Assembly (NCBI GenBank): GCA_011800155.1
Contig: CM022371.1
Coordinates: 2,728,001 to 2,792,000, forward strand
DNA: 64,000 nucleotides
Source of the DNA: Flammulina velutipes
Lineage: Eukaryota > Basidiomycota > Agaricomycetes > Agaricales > Physalacriaceae
Direction of reading: 5' to 3'
Below the pieces are notes generated by a model. It was not told the DNA's origin. It saw nothing but the letters and a program-made list of their open reading frames with translations, and made no database searches. The position numbers were made by a program, and so were the translations under genes. Every line of letters begins with the position of its first letter. Positions within the stretch are counted from its first letter, which is position 1. Shown in pieces: positions 10,537-21,335 of the stretch.

Positions 10537-11853
10537 ATGGCTTCAAGAGCCTTGCATTGCCTAACTTACCTTTTCTTAATCGTTCCGCCGTTGCTGCTCA
10601 CCGTCTACTTGCTGGCTGCCTTCCCAAGCCCGCCAGCGTCACTGGTTATCCATTCTTCGTTATCTAGTCTGCCAAAACACTGTAAATCATGGGAGATATA
10701 TCCAGAAGACTACTATCCAGGCGGATCCTATGTTGAGCTGCCGTACGGGCGGGTACGCTACTGGTTGACGGGTCCAGCAAAGGGGCAGAAGGTGCGTCGA
10801 TCGTGTATTGGTCGACTGACAGGACAAACTGTTGATTGCTCCCGTTTACTCCAGATCGTACTCATCCATGGTCTGTCTGTTCCTTCAATAATATGGAAAG
10901 ACATAGCACCAGAGCTTGCCGCGCGTGGTTATCGTGTTCTGCTGTACGGTGCGCGCCACAATATTCCGCTCGATATTTCTCTGACTGGAACAGACTTGTA
11001 TGGACGGGGCTACTCAGACGCACCATATACAACCTACGATGCGAGGCTGTACTCCACGCAACTTGCTCTCCTTATGCAACACGTTGACTGGGACAAGGCC
11101 GTTGTTGTCGGTGTCTCGATGGCGCGTCTACTTGCCATTTCGAAATATCGCCTACTCATGTCTCTCTAGGGTGGCGCGATAGCCAGTGCCTTCACAGCCG
11201 ACTTTCCCCAGCTAGTACAAGATAAAGTGGTCCTTATCTCGTCTACTGGCATTATAGAGGTATCGTACCACAACTGCCCGCATGACATTACCCGTTCAAC
11301 ACGTTTCTAGACCAGCGACCTGCCTCGAACGCTTAAATTCATGTCATCCCCGCTTGTACAAATAGTTATGTCTAGTGCACCCGTTCGCGTGAGTGGCAAG
11401 CACATTGGGTTTCCTTTATGCTCACTTTTGGGGTAGAAATTCGTCCAACGATTGACCGACACTTCTCCGTCGCCATCCACTGATACTCTACAAGAGGCAG
11501 GACTTTCGACTCGCGATATTGCGTTATCCTCTGATTCGCTTGTACAGATCGTTAGGATCCAATCTGCTCACCTCGCGGGCTTCAATGCTGCGATTGGTTC
11601 CTCACTTCGGCAAGGGCCTATCCGTGGTCTGCATTCCGCATTTCAGTCCGACTCGTTTAACGACCGAGATGTGCTTATCATCCACGGCACAAAGGATACC
11701 ACTGTCCTATTCAAGTACGCCGTCCAGATAGCCGCGCTGCTTCCTCCCGGTGCACGTCCTGAGCTAGTCATCGTCCCAGACGGTGGACACGATCTCACAA
11801 TCAGCCATCCGGATCTTGTGCTGGACCACATACAAAAGTTTCTCAATTCATGA
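10537..11853 (+). CDS. Alpha/beta hydrolase with N-terminal membrane anchor
   Basis: Serine hydrolase of the alpha/beta fold, substrate unknown. Residues about 8-30 form one hydrophobic segment (LTYLFLIVPPLLLTVYLLAAF), suggesting a signal anchor. The core has the oxyanion-strand motif VLIHGLSVPSIIWK, the DLYGRGYSDAP block common in this superfamily, the nucleophile elbow GVSMGG, an acid IIHGTKDTTV and the catalytic His in DGGHDLTISHPD. All three triad positions are present. The elbow is assembled across a GC-AG intron (11122-11169), because only that splice gives VGVSMGGAIASAF. Roughly six introns. It diverges from TAF12 with 139 nt between start codons. Similar to bacterial-type epoxide hydrolase/esterase relatives, but too divergent to assign a substrate. 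Confidence 0.82.
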
Positions 11854-12192
11854 TCACCTGTTACTCTTCCATGACTCTTTCGTTTTCTACTCACACTATC
11901 ATTTACTGTACCCTGCTATTTGTCGCTCTGATACCCGCATACTCACGTCTATCATTTATTACAGCACACGTTATTTATCCTATCGCTACGCTACGCAACC
12001 CGCTAACTCACATGTACTTTCTTTGCTCCTAGGCTTTCCCATCTTTCGTAATACGTACTCACTCTTTGTATCCTTTAACGCCCCCGTGAAATGTGGTGTG
12101 CGGTACGTCTTTTCGACATCCCTACTGTATTACGAGCTTACTTCCTTCATAGTACTAAAAGATCAATATAACTTTCATCTTTCCACGCCTCT
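11854..12192. other. Convergent 3' intergenic region
   Basis: 339 nt between two stop codons. AT-rich and pyrimidine-rich on the plus strand; ORFs here are not protein-like. Expected to contain both 3' UTRs; nothing else seen. Confidence 0.5.
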
Positions 12193-13173
12193 CTACTCTC
12201 CGCTCAGTGTCTGGCCTCCGTCAACAAGTACGCTACTACCAATCATGAATCCGTTCCTTGGGCTGCTCATCATCACGATCATATCTCCGATCTCGCTGGC
12301 GACACCAAACCGATGAAGAGGACACCCTTCAATGATCTTCGCCGCTGCCTCTGGCGTCGCCCCAGGGTGAGCCGCCAATCCCTCGGTGTAAATATACCCT
12401 GGTAGTATCGCGTTGATGCGGATGCCGTTCGATGCATGGTCTTGTGCTAACACCAAGCATCAGTCATCCCAGCCTCAGGAGGAAGCACCGCGACCTACCA
12501 GCTGCCTTGGTCAACCCATTCGTGGCGTATTTTGTATGAGTATACGCGCCTCCGTCTGGAAGGGCAATCACTGCTGCAGCTGCGGAGAGCACGACGATAC
12601 TTCCGCGTTCTGCGGGACGCTTATCAGACGATATAGCGGTGACTAGACGTTCTTGCTTTTCCATCGCCCTAATCTGCTCCCTTACCAACCAGAAGATACC
12701 ATTGATATTCGTCTGCTGAATGGCCAACCAATCTTCAGTGGGGATAGATGAAAACTTGGTCTTGATTCCCATCGTCTGTCCGTATAGGTCAATAGCCCAT
12801 CATACCTAACGCCTTAATACAAGACTCACCCCTCCAACGTTCGCGCAGTAGTCGATGCGCCCGAATTTCTCGACAGCTTTGGCGATCAGATTCTTCACCG
12901 ACTCTTCCATTGAAATGTCCGTGGGGACGACGAAGGGCTCGAAATCGGGGTTCTCAGCGATGGCTTTGCATTCCTCTGCTGTTTTGAGCAGGGGAGCTTC
13001 GGTCCGGCCAGCGAGGACGATTCCGCGCACGCCAGACTCCGCGTAGGCTAACGCAGTGGCTTTGCCGATGCCTTGGCCTGTGGACTGTCAGTGGCCGGTT
13101 TGGATAAGTAGTAGCACAGAGGGACCGTACCAGCACCGACGACGAGAGCAATCCCATTCAAGTACAACTTCAT
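12193..13173 (-). CDS. Short-chain dehydrogenase/reductase (classical SDR)
   Basis: NAD(P)-dependent oxidoreductase of unknown substrate. The start MKLYLNGIALVVGAG joins across a short intron to QGIGKATALAYAESG, giving the Rossmann motif GAGQGIGK. Then come PTDISMEESV (acidic residue binding the adenine), FGRIDYCANVGG (in place of the usual NNAG), VVLSAAA with the catalytic Ser, and AYTHTKYA, the active-site YxxxK. The C-terminus GIRINAILPGYIYTEGL and GSSVLVDGGQTLSGE are standard. About 275 residues with 3-4 introns. The GVR-LAGRT segment after beta-2 lacks an obvious Asp, which favours NADP(H), an inference. All catalytic residues are present, so it is probably active. Confidence 0.85.
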
Positions 13174-13614
13174 AACGCTGTTGGGTGAAGAGTAATACCT
13201 CTATCCCATTTTATACCAGTACTCGCCGTAAATCCCACTTGGTGGCGGCGAGGTCAACATGTATCCTGTATTCTAAGGATCCCGCTGCTCCTTCGTACTC
13301 TTGTTTACCTTGACCTGGTGTTCTAACAAGTTCACCGACATCAATAAACTACCTATAGTTTACCGCACGTTTGACTTACGGTGTACGAAGCTTCGAAGAA
13401 GTCAATCGTCGGCCCAGGATGTGACAATGCGAAGTAACACGGTCACGGGACAACGGATTTGAAAGTTGAGAGAGCGTGGCAGGGCGCGTGGTCGTTGAGG
13501 AAATGTTCTGTAGTTTTGTAGTAGCCAAATAACTACTTTCAACAGAGCACTTGATAAACTAGGCGCAAATGGCTGGGGACACTAAGCACTTCTCTATTCA
13601 GGTAAGTATAGTGA
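13174..13614. other. Intergenic region with possible orphan first exon
   Basis: 441 nt upstream of the SDR gene and downstream of the F-box gene. It should hold the SDR promoter. Near its end (13569-13601) is ATG plus ten codons reading MAGDTKHFSIQ, followed at once by a perfect GTAAGT donor, but nothing recognisable continues from it. No other gene is evident. Confidence 0.4.
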
Positions 13615-15430
13615 CTATTCAAATGCACTACCTTGTAACGCATTACCACTGAAATGTAACCCATTCGCACAGTATTCCTCCAGTCCGTTCCTCAATTGAT
13701 CTATCTCGTTCTGTATCATATCGAGTGAAATCTTGTTGGACGAATACCAGAATAACTCCACGCCTTTCAAGGGAGTCTTCGACCAACGACATCGAATCAT
13801 ATCCAGGAACTCGACGACCTCCAGCTGGAGTTTTCCTGAGACCATCAACGTACGCAAGCGAGGAGCAACGGTGCTCATATCCGGCGGTAGAGCCAGTATC
13901 TTTAAGGCATCGGTGACCATGACTGGATTGTGCATACTCCCAACCAGCACCAGTTTAACTTCTTCTATGGTCGGCGCCGTGCAGAATAGTCGAACGAAAT
14001 CCTTGGACAAAATGTCACCTTCACCAAACTCGAAAGTGGTAAGGGGGCATCGGGACCGCTCAATGAGGTCGACCACTGAGGTGAAAGCGTCGCTTTTCTT
14101 TATGGCGCGGTCATAGTTGTCAGCGTGGCCAAAGATCCGCAATGTCATCAGTGACGGTAGGGTGAGCTTTCGCAGTAGCTGTGGCAAAGGATGGCGAGCA
14201 TAATCAAAGTGACATGTAATTGTCAACACCACCAGATTATGACATACGAGAGGATTGTTGAGCGGGGCCGTGCTGTGTTCTTCGACGTCGTACCGGTCCA
14301 ACTCTAGGTGGCACTTTCGGAGGATTATAGCCTTCTCCAAAACGGAACACCAGCCAGAGGGGCGTGTAGCGACGGGAAATTCTCCCAATGAGTCGATGTA
14401 GGCATGATCAGACTCGATGAATTCTATGTTCTGCCAGGGGAGGAGAAAGAGTGATCCAGGTGATGCAATATCGGTAGTCCAGAATCTTTTCAAGCGGGGA
14501 CATTCGTTGAATATGTCGATGGAACCTCCATCTGTTTCGACAAATGGCGTGTTGACAACGTGGACGAAAGCCAGAGCTGTAAGCTGACCTCGCAATACGG
14601 ATAGCCCTGATATCAATGGATGGGGAAGAAACAGACGGAGTTCGTAGATGCGGTTTGCATAGGGAAGGAGAAGTTGAGGAATTTCTCCTGGGAGACTTTC
14701 GAGGGTGAATGATGCACAACGACGAATGCAAACGGAGATGAGGGAGAGCCGAGAGCGTTTTAAATATCTCTCAAGACGCGTGACGTAGCGCGGAATAGGT
14801 TCGTCAAGAGTCGGCGTGGAGACGATGACATTGATGAAAGACCACAACGAGGAATCTGCGAGGAGGCTAGCTCTCCACCTCTTGCAAACGAGCTCTAGCG
14901 TCTCTAAAGTATGGTCCTCTTCATCCAGCTCGTACCATTCGCGAGGGATTTCGTCAGATCGGTAAAAGTCGTAATTTGTAGGGAAACGAATCACGTCCAT
15001 GAAGACATGTTGGAGGATTTCGAATGGCAGCCGGCGAATAGGATTGAGGAGAGCTCTCCGACGAGATGATAAAAGTGTAAGGCGGGCTCGCTCTTCTTCG
15101 AGATCCTTGAGATGAGCATCTATGGCACTGAGCTGCGCTTCTCGATGTGCTTTGAGCTGCTCGATAGAAGTGTCGATGTTGGCCATGGCTCGTTCCAAGT
15201 CCGCAATAACGGAAGAGATAGCAGCTGTCTCTAAATCGGAAGGGACATTATTGGTGTGGGAAAGATGATAGAAGGTCGGATCGTTGTCGAGAATTTCTGA
15301 TGCGCTAGTAGAGATGGTTGGCAGTAAACTCTTTGGACATGGACAGCTCGTTGCTGCGCACGATGTACAACCTTAAGAAGGGGTTGAGCAAGGAAGAAGA
15401 GGTTTTTTCGTTGTCAGACGTACTACACAT
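13615..15430 (-). CDS. F-box protein, CPCPNH-type family member
   Basis: Predicted substrate receptor of an SCF ubiquitin ligase, target unknown. Continuous coding from 15186 down to 13615 gives a coiled-coil (EQLKAHREAQLSAIDAHLKD), an F-box (NPIRRLPFEILQHVFMDVI) and then divergent leucine-rich repeats. The same frame is open upstream to about 15360 and encodes CPCPKSLLP and DNDPTFYHLSHTNN, which match the N-terminus of the paralogues at 22812 and 24755, so translation should begin earlier than the first in-frame ATG (15186). The only start I can connect is ATG at 15430 through a 70-nt GT-AG intron (15354-15423), leaving a 7-nt first exon. The alternative is a frameshift in an ancestral N-terminus beginning MCSTSDNE in the other frame. 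The body is intact, about 520-590 residues. Confidence 0.75.
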
Positions 15431-16118
15431 CGGAGCTCCTGGGTTGACGTCCAAGTGGCGTGAAAGAGTGTGGAGGAACGTGAAGGGAACGTTGCACCAA
15501 CTACAGTGACAGTGACAATGGTCAACACCATTGGCAAACAACATTATGGGCAGTCGTATTACGTCCCAAATTACCTTTTCAGGGGCATGTATCGTAGCAC
15601 ACCTGTTGTGATCTATTCTGCTCTGCTCTGTTGAGATTGAGGGCGGTGATGCATGTCAGCTTGAGGCAAAAGCGAGAGAGACAGAAAGTTTGAGAAGATA
15701 GTTCTTCATTCTCTATGAATGACACAAGGTCCACGGGACATTTCATATGCATGAAATGTATACCACACGAAGCTATCGTCTACGAGATGTGTCGTAATGG
15801 GGGATATCGACAGCGACAGAGAAATTGTAGATGATTAAGAATTTTCGATTGGTTGGCATCCGTAGCTGGCTCAGATGACGTGAGTTGGCTGCTCATGACA
15901 ATGAACTGGGAACCGCATGTCGTTCGATGATCACTGCTCTTGTGTTAGTGGTCACAAATGAACGAAAGCATTTAACGAAAGATATTACAAGGCGGCGTAA
16001 GTCGCCTGATGTGTCGAAGGATTGGGAAGTAGATCGTGGTGTCCTAGAGAGGAATTCTTCTGGGAATTTTCCTCATGGTCCAAAGTTGAAAGATGCAAAG
16101 GATAGGAAAGCGCCCCAG
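15431..16118. other. Intergenic region upstream of F-box gene
   Basis: About 690 nt between the F-box 5' end and the HCA59 stop. A 98-codon ORF (15885-16181) overlaps the HCA59 last exon and is not protein-like. A perfect 8-bp inverted repeat with a 4-nt loop (CATTTCAT / ATGAAATG) sits near 15740-15760. No gene supported. Confidence 0.45.
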
Positions 16119-17264
16119 TCATTTTCGCATACGTTTCTTGAATCGTTCCATGACCTACAAATCTTTAGAGGCGAAGCATAGACAATGTTAGGTGCAGGTT
16201 AGGGTTACCATTTCATCTGTGGCCATTTGTGGTTTATCGTTGGTCCTTGGCTTGTCTTCAGTAGGAGATACACCCATAGCTTCAAGCTTGGCATCTCTAA
16301 GAATGTCGGCGTCAGATTTGGACTTGAGGTTCGGCCGGTAGACTGTTCACGAAGAAATGAGAATCGGTACTGCATGGATATACACGACCTACATCGATTG
16401 GCAACAAGATGGGCTTCATCGTCGTTGGCAGATTTCTTGTCTTGCTTCGCCTCGGCCACCATCCTTTTGGCCTTCTCGGTGTCCTCGATGTTCTTTAGCC
16501 GTGCACTGGATACAATTAGTGCGATTCCGACCGGGAGCGACAAAACGTACTCCATGCCCAAGTCGACCTCTGGTATCGCGGTCAACATTGAAATACTGTT
16601 TGTGACATTACCCTCGTCTGGTGTTCCCTTTTGGTGTGGGACTTTAAATTGACCAGCAAGTTGATATAGCGCTTCATGTGGGTCGATAGGCTTTGACGGC
16701 TGTTCTGCGCGCGGGTGGCTCCTGACCTGAAGATTCTCTTCAATATAAGCCATCCTATGAAGGATGTAAGTATGACAAATGGCATAACGAAGAACTGATT
16801 CACATGTGCTTGTCGACATCCAAGGCGTTGGTCTGCTGCGTAAAGTTGCTGGACCGTACGGCGCGTCGTGCTCGTGCTTCCCGTTCTTCATCATCGCTGC
16901 AACTGTTCAACGATATGGCGACCTAGCAAAGAGAACAACTCACTCGTCCTCCTCTATAGTCATTTTCTTGAGACCGCCCTGTTCAGCCTCCTCGATTGGA
17001 CGCTTCCTCTTCTTCTTGGCATCTCCTTTGTTCAATTTGACGACATCGATACCTTGTCGAGCTTTCCTTAGCTTTCGCAGCTCGATGAGGTCTGCAAGTC
17101 TATGCCAATTATCAATGCCTCGATTTAAGACGGTACATAGGCACGTACGGTAGCCCGTCGTCGCCGCCGTCGCCGTCCTGTTGTTCTTCGTCGTTGCCTG
17201 ACACAGGCGACGGTTCTCTTACTCGAGACTGAGGTCGATTGCGTTTCTTGAATGTGGTCGACAT
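16119..17264 (-). CDS. HCA59/C9orf78/Tls1 family protein (spliceosome, telomere silencing)
   Basis: Orthologue of human C9orf78 and fission yeast Tls1, a spliceosome-associated protein; in yeast it affects splicing of telomere factors. It begins MSTTFKKRNRPQSRVREPSP, followed by LADLIELRKLRKARQGIDV and a KKKRKRP nuclear signal. Then come YIEENLQVR, DPHEALYQLAGQFK, EGNVTNSISMLTAIPEVDLG and ARLKNIEDTEKAKR, the family signature in the usual order, then RFYRPNLKSKSDADILRDAK. The last exon is separated by an intron beginning after ATG at about 16209 and encodes only VMERFKKRMRK before the stop at 16119-16121, a typical C-terminus. Ignoring that last intron would give a false stop upstream. Five or six introns. 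An in-frame ATG at 17297 exists upstream but is probably 5' UTR. Confidence 0.88.
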
Positions 17265-17332
17265 TGGAGTTGAAGATGTGGCTGTGCAATAGTTCATTCA
17301 AGGTGCTGACCAATACAAATTCTCCAACCTCG
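17265..17332. promoter_or_regulatory. 68-nt divergent intergenic segment (HCA59 / UPF0652)
   Basis: Start codons of two divergent genes are only 68 nt apart. No TATA box. A shared bidirectional promoter is inferred; 5' UTRs must be short or overlapping. Confidence 0.5.
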
Positions 17333-19409
17333 ATGGATGCCACGACGTCGACAGCGGCGAATGGCAAATTCTCACTTGAAAACATCCTCGGAAACGACCA
17401 CGAAAACATAGTGCACAGTGCAGAAGGCTGGGACGAAGAGACGACCGAGAAACCGCCAGCAGAGGGATATTGTATAGAATGTGAAGGTGCGTTCTACCAC
17501 ATGTTCATGAAATAATCCAAGTTGAATACTTGTACAAGATCAACCTGCCCAGGTATACTGTGAAAACTGCTCGGATATCTACTGTGAAGTCTGCTATGCT
17601 TCACAACACCGAAAAGGATCTCGCAAGGCGCATGCCGTAAAGTCAATCGAGTCTGCATCGACCGCAGCGCCTGCGTCCCCCACAAAAGCGGTGAGAACAC
17701 TGGTACTCTAATGATACCTACTTATAATGCCAACACGTAGATGGACGTCGATCTCGACGCCGGCGCCGACTCGGACGACGACGAAGACTGGGAGCGCGTC
17801 ACTACCGCGTCTGTTCCCGTTGTTCTCGCAGCCCAGCCCACACCAGGCGAGAAGTTTGGCGAATGGTTCGTTGAACGGTCAAAGTTCATTCCCCTTCGCC
17901 TTACTCTTGCCGAACGCAAGTATCTCCGTCTCCTCGAGGCGGCGCTACTCGTGTCAGAGTACACCGACAAAATCGACACGCTCAGCTATGGCCAGAACAA
18001 GGCTAAGCGCATTGTCCACCAGATCCGCGAACTCTGCGCAATAATGTCTGGCCTAGTCCTGTCCGCCGACTACAAGCAAGGGCAAGAGTTGTTCCAGGAC
18101 CGGGACTTCGCCGCCAACGATGACTTCTACCAGACTATATTCGAGCTTGGCCGGAGACATAAAATTATGAACCCCGACAAGATGCGCACAACGTACGGAA
18201 AGCTCATATATATCTTGCAGGTCCGTGTTTACTGCGAAATGAAATTGTCCATCATTGAATGTACGACATAGGACAGCCAAACACCAGAAGTTAAAGACCT
18301 GCTTAGTTTCTCCTGCGTCAAACCAATTCGCACTGTCTATACGGTTCTGGAGGATGCGGATGCTTTGGATCTTCTACGAGACGACCTCGTCCCAGTCGCG
18401 ACGAAAGAGATCTATTCAGATGGGCGTCCTCGACGAGATGTTCAAAAGGATATCAAAAGCAAAGAGCGTGCTATTGAAACTTTGGCTTCACGATACGAAC
18501 GCAAAGGTTTATCGGGAGAAAATGTGCGCCAGTGTCTCTACAGCATTGGAGATAATCATGCATTCCTTCGCGCGAATCGTGATCCCTGCGAACGCATGAT
18601 AGAGTATCTGAAGGAGCATTTCCATCCAACTCAAGCCAAAGACAGCAAGACTAGTCTTGCTATTCGTAGCGGCAAGGGTGGTGCCCGGTTATCACACGAC
18701 CACAGTAAACAGTATGCATATGTTCTGCAGAGCCTGACACTCTGGAGAGAGACTCTTCATGGTAAGTTCCAAGCTACTCGTTGCAACGATCTCATTGATA
18801 GTCTGCAGACATGTTCCACCTTTGGTCTCTGGCTGAACAGGATCTTCTCTCCGAAAATGTTCCCTACCGGTTGCGCGATACCGGACAGGGGCTCAACCGT
18901 GTACAAGCCTGCCCGAAGACCTCTCGGATGATGCATGCCATCCTGAACAAAGCACAGCGAAGTGTTGGTTCGTGGGTCGGTTCTAGTGTTATTCATATGG
19001 GCGACCACAACGTACCCAACGCACTCCTCTTCATCGACAAATACACCCAAATCTATCGTATCCTCCTGCCCATTTGCAACACTCTGCAACAGATCAGTAG
19101 CATCTCTGCGAAGCCGGCGCTCAAGTCCTACATCGAGGACGAGTTCGGCTCTGAAGAGAATCTTGCGAAGGAGATTCTAGGCGATTTCTTCAGACACGGA
19201 TTCGACGGAAGTGGCGCAGACAACTTTTTCGATGCGGGAAGTTGCATCGACGGAAGACTGACCAGCGCGTGGAATTGGTGCTCAAGCTTGGAGAAGAAGA
19301 GATACTTCCCCGTTTTCTTGCTTGCAGGTACTGTGAATTCTAGTTGAACGCTAGCATCCTTTCACTGATGTTTACTCAAGGCTTTGTTGGCTTCGATGGA
19401 GAGTGGTAA
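17333..19409 (+). CDS. UPF0652/DUF2009 protein with B-box zinc finger
   Basis: Conserved eukaryotic protein of unknown function related to fission yeast UPF0652. An N-terminal zinc-binding region is rebuilt over an intron: GYCIECE joins to DQPAQVYCENCSDIYCEVC, followed by HRKGSRKAHAVK, giving a B-box-like set of Cys and His ligands. The acceptor used must be the AAG at about 17550, since the CAG 14 nt later shifts the frame into a stop. An acidic DSDDDEDWERV linker follows, then a large alpha-helical DUF2009 domain (GEWFVERSKFIPLRLTLAE, GRRHKIMNPDKMRTTYGKL, GDNHAFLRANRDPCERMI, VPYRLRDTGQGLNRVQACPK, GDHNVPNALLFIDKY), ending GFVGFDGEW. About 620 residues, six or more exons. No enzyme motif is visible; a ubiquitin- or RNA-related role would be speculation. 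Confidence 0.85.
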
Positions 19410-20047
19410 AGTCCTTGTTATATCCGGCAGGCATCATAGACGACTGGTAACATCATCATCAACGTACTTACATACCATAGATCATTAGATTGCATACTTG
19501 TGGTTTATCGAAGGCTTCTCTAAAGAACCAACTTACAGAATTTTCTGAGATAACTTTCGCCCCGTCCAGCGGGCCGCTTTACGTGGAAGAATGGTCCACG
19601 AACAATACGCGATTGACACGAGACTTGGGACTGACAATCGGGTGCAAAGAGAAACGCCGCACCGCTCTAGTTGTGAAAGACATCGGGTTCAGCCATATCG
19701 GTCTGGCTCTGTAGATTGTCGTAAGTTCCATTGGCTTCTCAGGATCTCATTCACGGAGCTGACAGCCGTTAGAATATTTTCGGATTCTGGAGAACATCCG
19801 CATCGACTGCCTCATTCCAGTAATATCATCCAAAGTCAACAAATAATCACGCAAGTTGCTCTCAGACCTGTGACTCGAAGCTGCAGAACATCGGAAGAAA
19901 GTCGTAAGGGAAACGCCGCACTACTCACTCCCGTAGGTCATGCCACGCGAATCAAGCGGCTCAAATCCGGATATACCAGAAGTCGCGATGTAATAGGAAG
20001 GCAGATAAAACGCTATCCTACTCATCATCCCAAGTCCGTTCTCAACG
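19410..20047. other. Intergenic region upstream of SGNH esterase
   Basis: About 640 nt. A 175-codon ORF (19591-20118) runs into the esterase in a different frame, and its composition (many Arg, Ser, His) looks like a shadow. No gene, TATA box or repeat is convincing. Presumed esterase promoter and UPF0652 3' UTR. Confidence 0.4.
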
Positions 20048-21321
20048 ATGATATCGACTTCTTTCCTCTCTCTGGTTTCTTTGGCTTCCTGCGTCGTGGC
20101 ACAGAGGAGCTGGTTTAGCTTGTCTGTCAAGCACACATCTCTATCCTCCAGTGAAACTCATTCAACCTCTCTAGCGGTGACTCGTACACACAAACAGGCT
20201 TCAACCTCACCACGGGCCCCCTTCCATCGTCAGGAAACCCCCTCGGAAACCCAACTTATCCAGGATGGACGTCCACAGGAGGTGAAAATTGGGTCGACTA
20301 CGTCACGACCAAGTACAACACGACTGAAGTGTTCACCTACAACTTTGCTTACGGCGGTACTGGCTATCTCCGCGTTCCCTTCATTATACTAACACTCCCT
20401 TTCAATATGCAGGTGCAGTCGTCGATGCAAAGCTGGTAACGCCGTATATTCCAACCGTGCTCACCCTTACGGACCAGATTGATTCCTTGTTCCTCCCTCA
20501 CCTGGATGACATCCCGGAATGGACCAGCGAGGATAGCCTCTTCTCCGTCTGGATTGGAATTAACGATATCGGGAACAGCTTCTGGCTCTCTGGAGACCGT
20601 GACGAGTTAGTATCTTGGTTCATACTATCCCATTTGCTGATGCTTTCCGTGACATAGGTTCTCTGATGTCCTCCTGGACGCGTACTTCGCGCTGGTAGAG
20701 AAACTCGTGAGTCTCATCCTTCCTCCGATCCAGGAGCTACTTTCTAACAATGAGAACAGTAGTACGTATAGTGGAGATTATCACGTTTTATCTGGTTCAA
20801 CGACGCTGCAGCGCCGTTGGGGCACGCAACTTCCTCTTCGCCAATGTCCCTCCCATCAACAGATCCCCTCTGGTACGGCATGGTGCCTCCTGATCTTTCC
20901 TTCCTAATATTTGATGTCCAGATGCTCGCTCAACCCGAAGAATCTCGAGCGTTAGAGGATTCAGTGATCAAGGGCTACAACACGAAGATCGCTGAGCGTG
21001 CAACTGCACTCGAGTCTAGTCACGGTGACGTGAAGACATGGATATGGGATTCATACACCTCCTTCACCAAAATAATGGATGACCCTAAGGCGTATGGATT
21101 CAAAGACGCCACGAGCTATGGTGACGGATCTGATATCTTCTGGGGGTGAGTGATTCATCTGTTCGGAGCAAACTCGCAAGCTAACGCTGGGTGCAGCAAT
21201 GACTACCATCCATCGAGTAAGATATGTTCATCTTGCGAAGGCTGAACTAATCATTCTTGTAGGTTATGCACACAAGTACTTTGCGGAAGATGTAGCAGAT
21301 GTTTTGGCAGGCTTCTTGTAA
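20048..21321 (+). CDS. Secreted SGNH/GDSL esterase (CE16-like)
   Basis: Predicted extracellular acetyl- or acyl-esterase. The signal peptide [18 protein letters not shown] is followed after an intron by the block I motif [10 protein letters not shown] (nucleophile Ser), FAYGGAVVD (block II Gly), WIGINDIG (block III, oxyanion Asn), [17 protein letters not shown], and [18 protein letters not shown] with the catalytic Asp/His. All SGNH blocks are present. The gene is strongly split: at least seven introns of about 46-62 nt. Two exons are tiny: a 2-nt exon (20760-20761) needed to join EKL to YAVGARNF, and a 20-nt exon (21197-21216) carrying the catalytic His. The first intron (after AGGAGCTG) is the least certain. 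Length about 310 residues. The stop lies 14 nt from that of the convergent next gene. Confidence 0.82.
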
Positions 21322-21335
21322 AGTTAAAGACAAGT

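Noticed and set aside
15740..15762. Palindrome CATTTCAT-ATGC-ATGAAATG
   Set aside because: An 8-bp arm repeat in AT-rich DNA occurs by chance; no gene-linked context.
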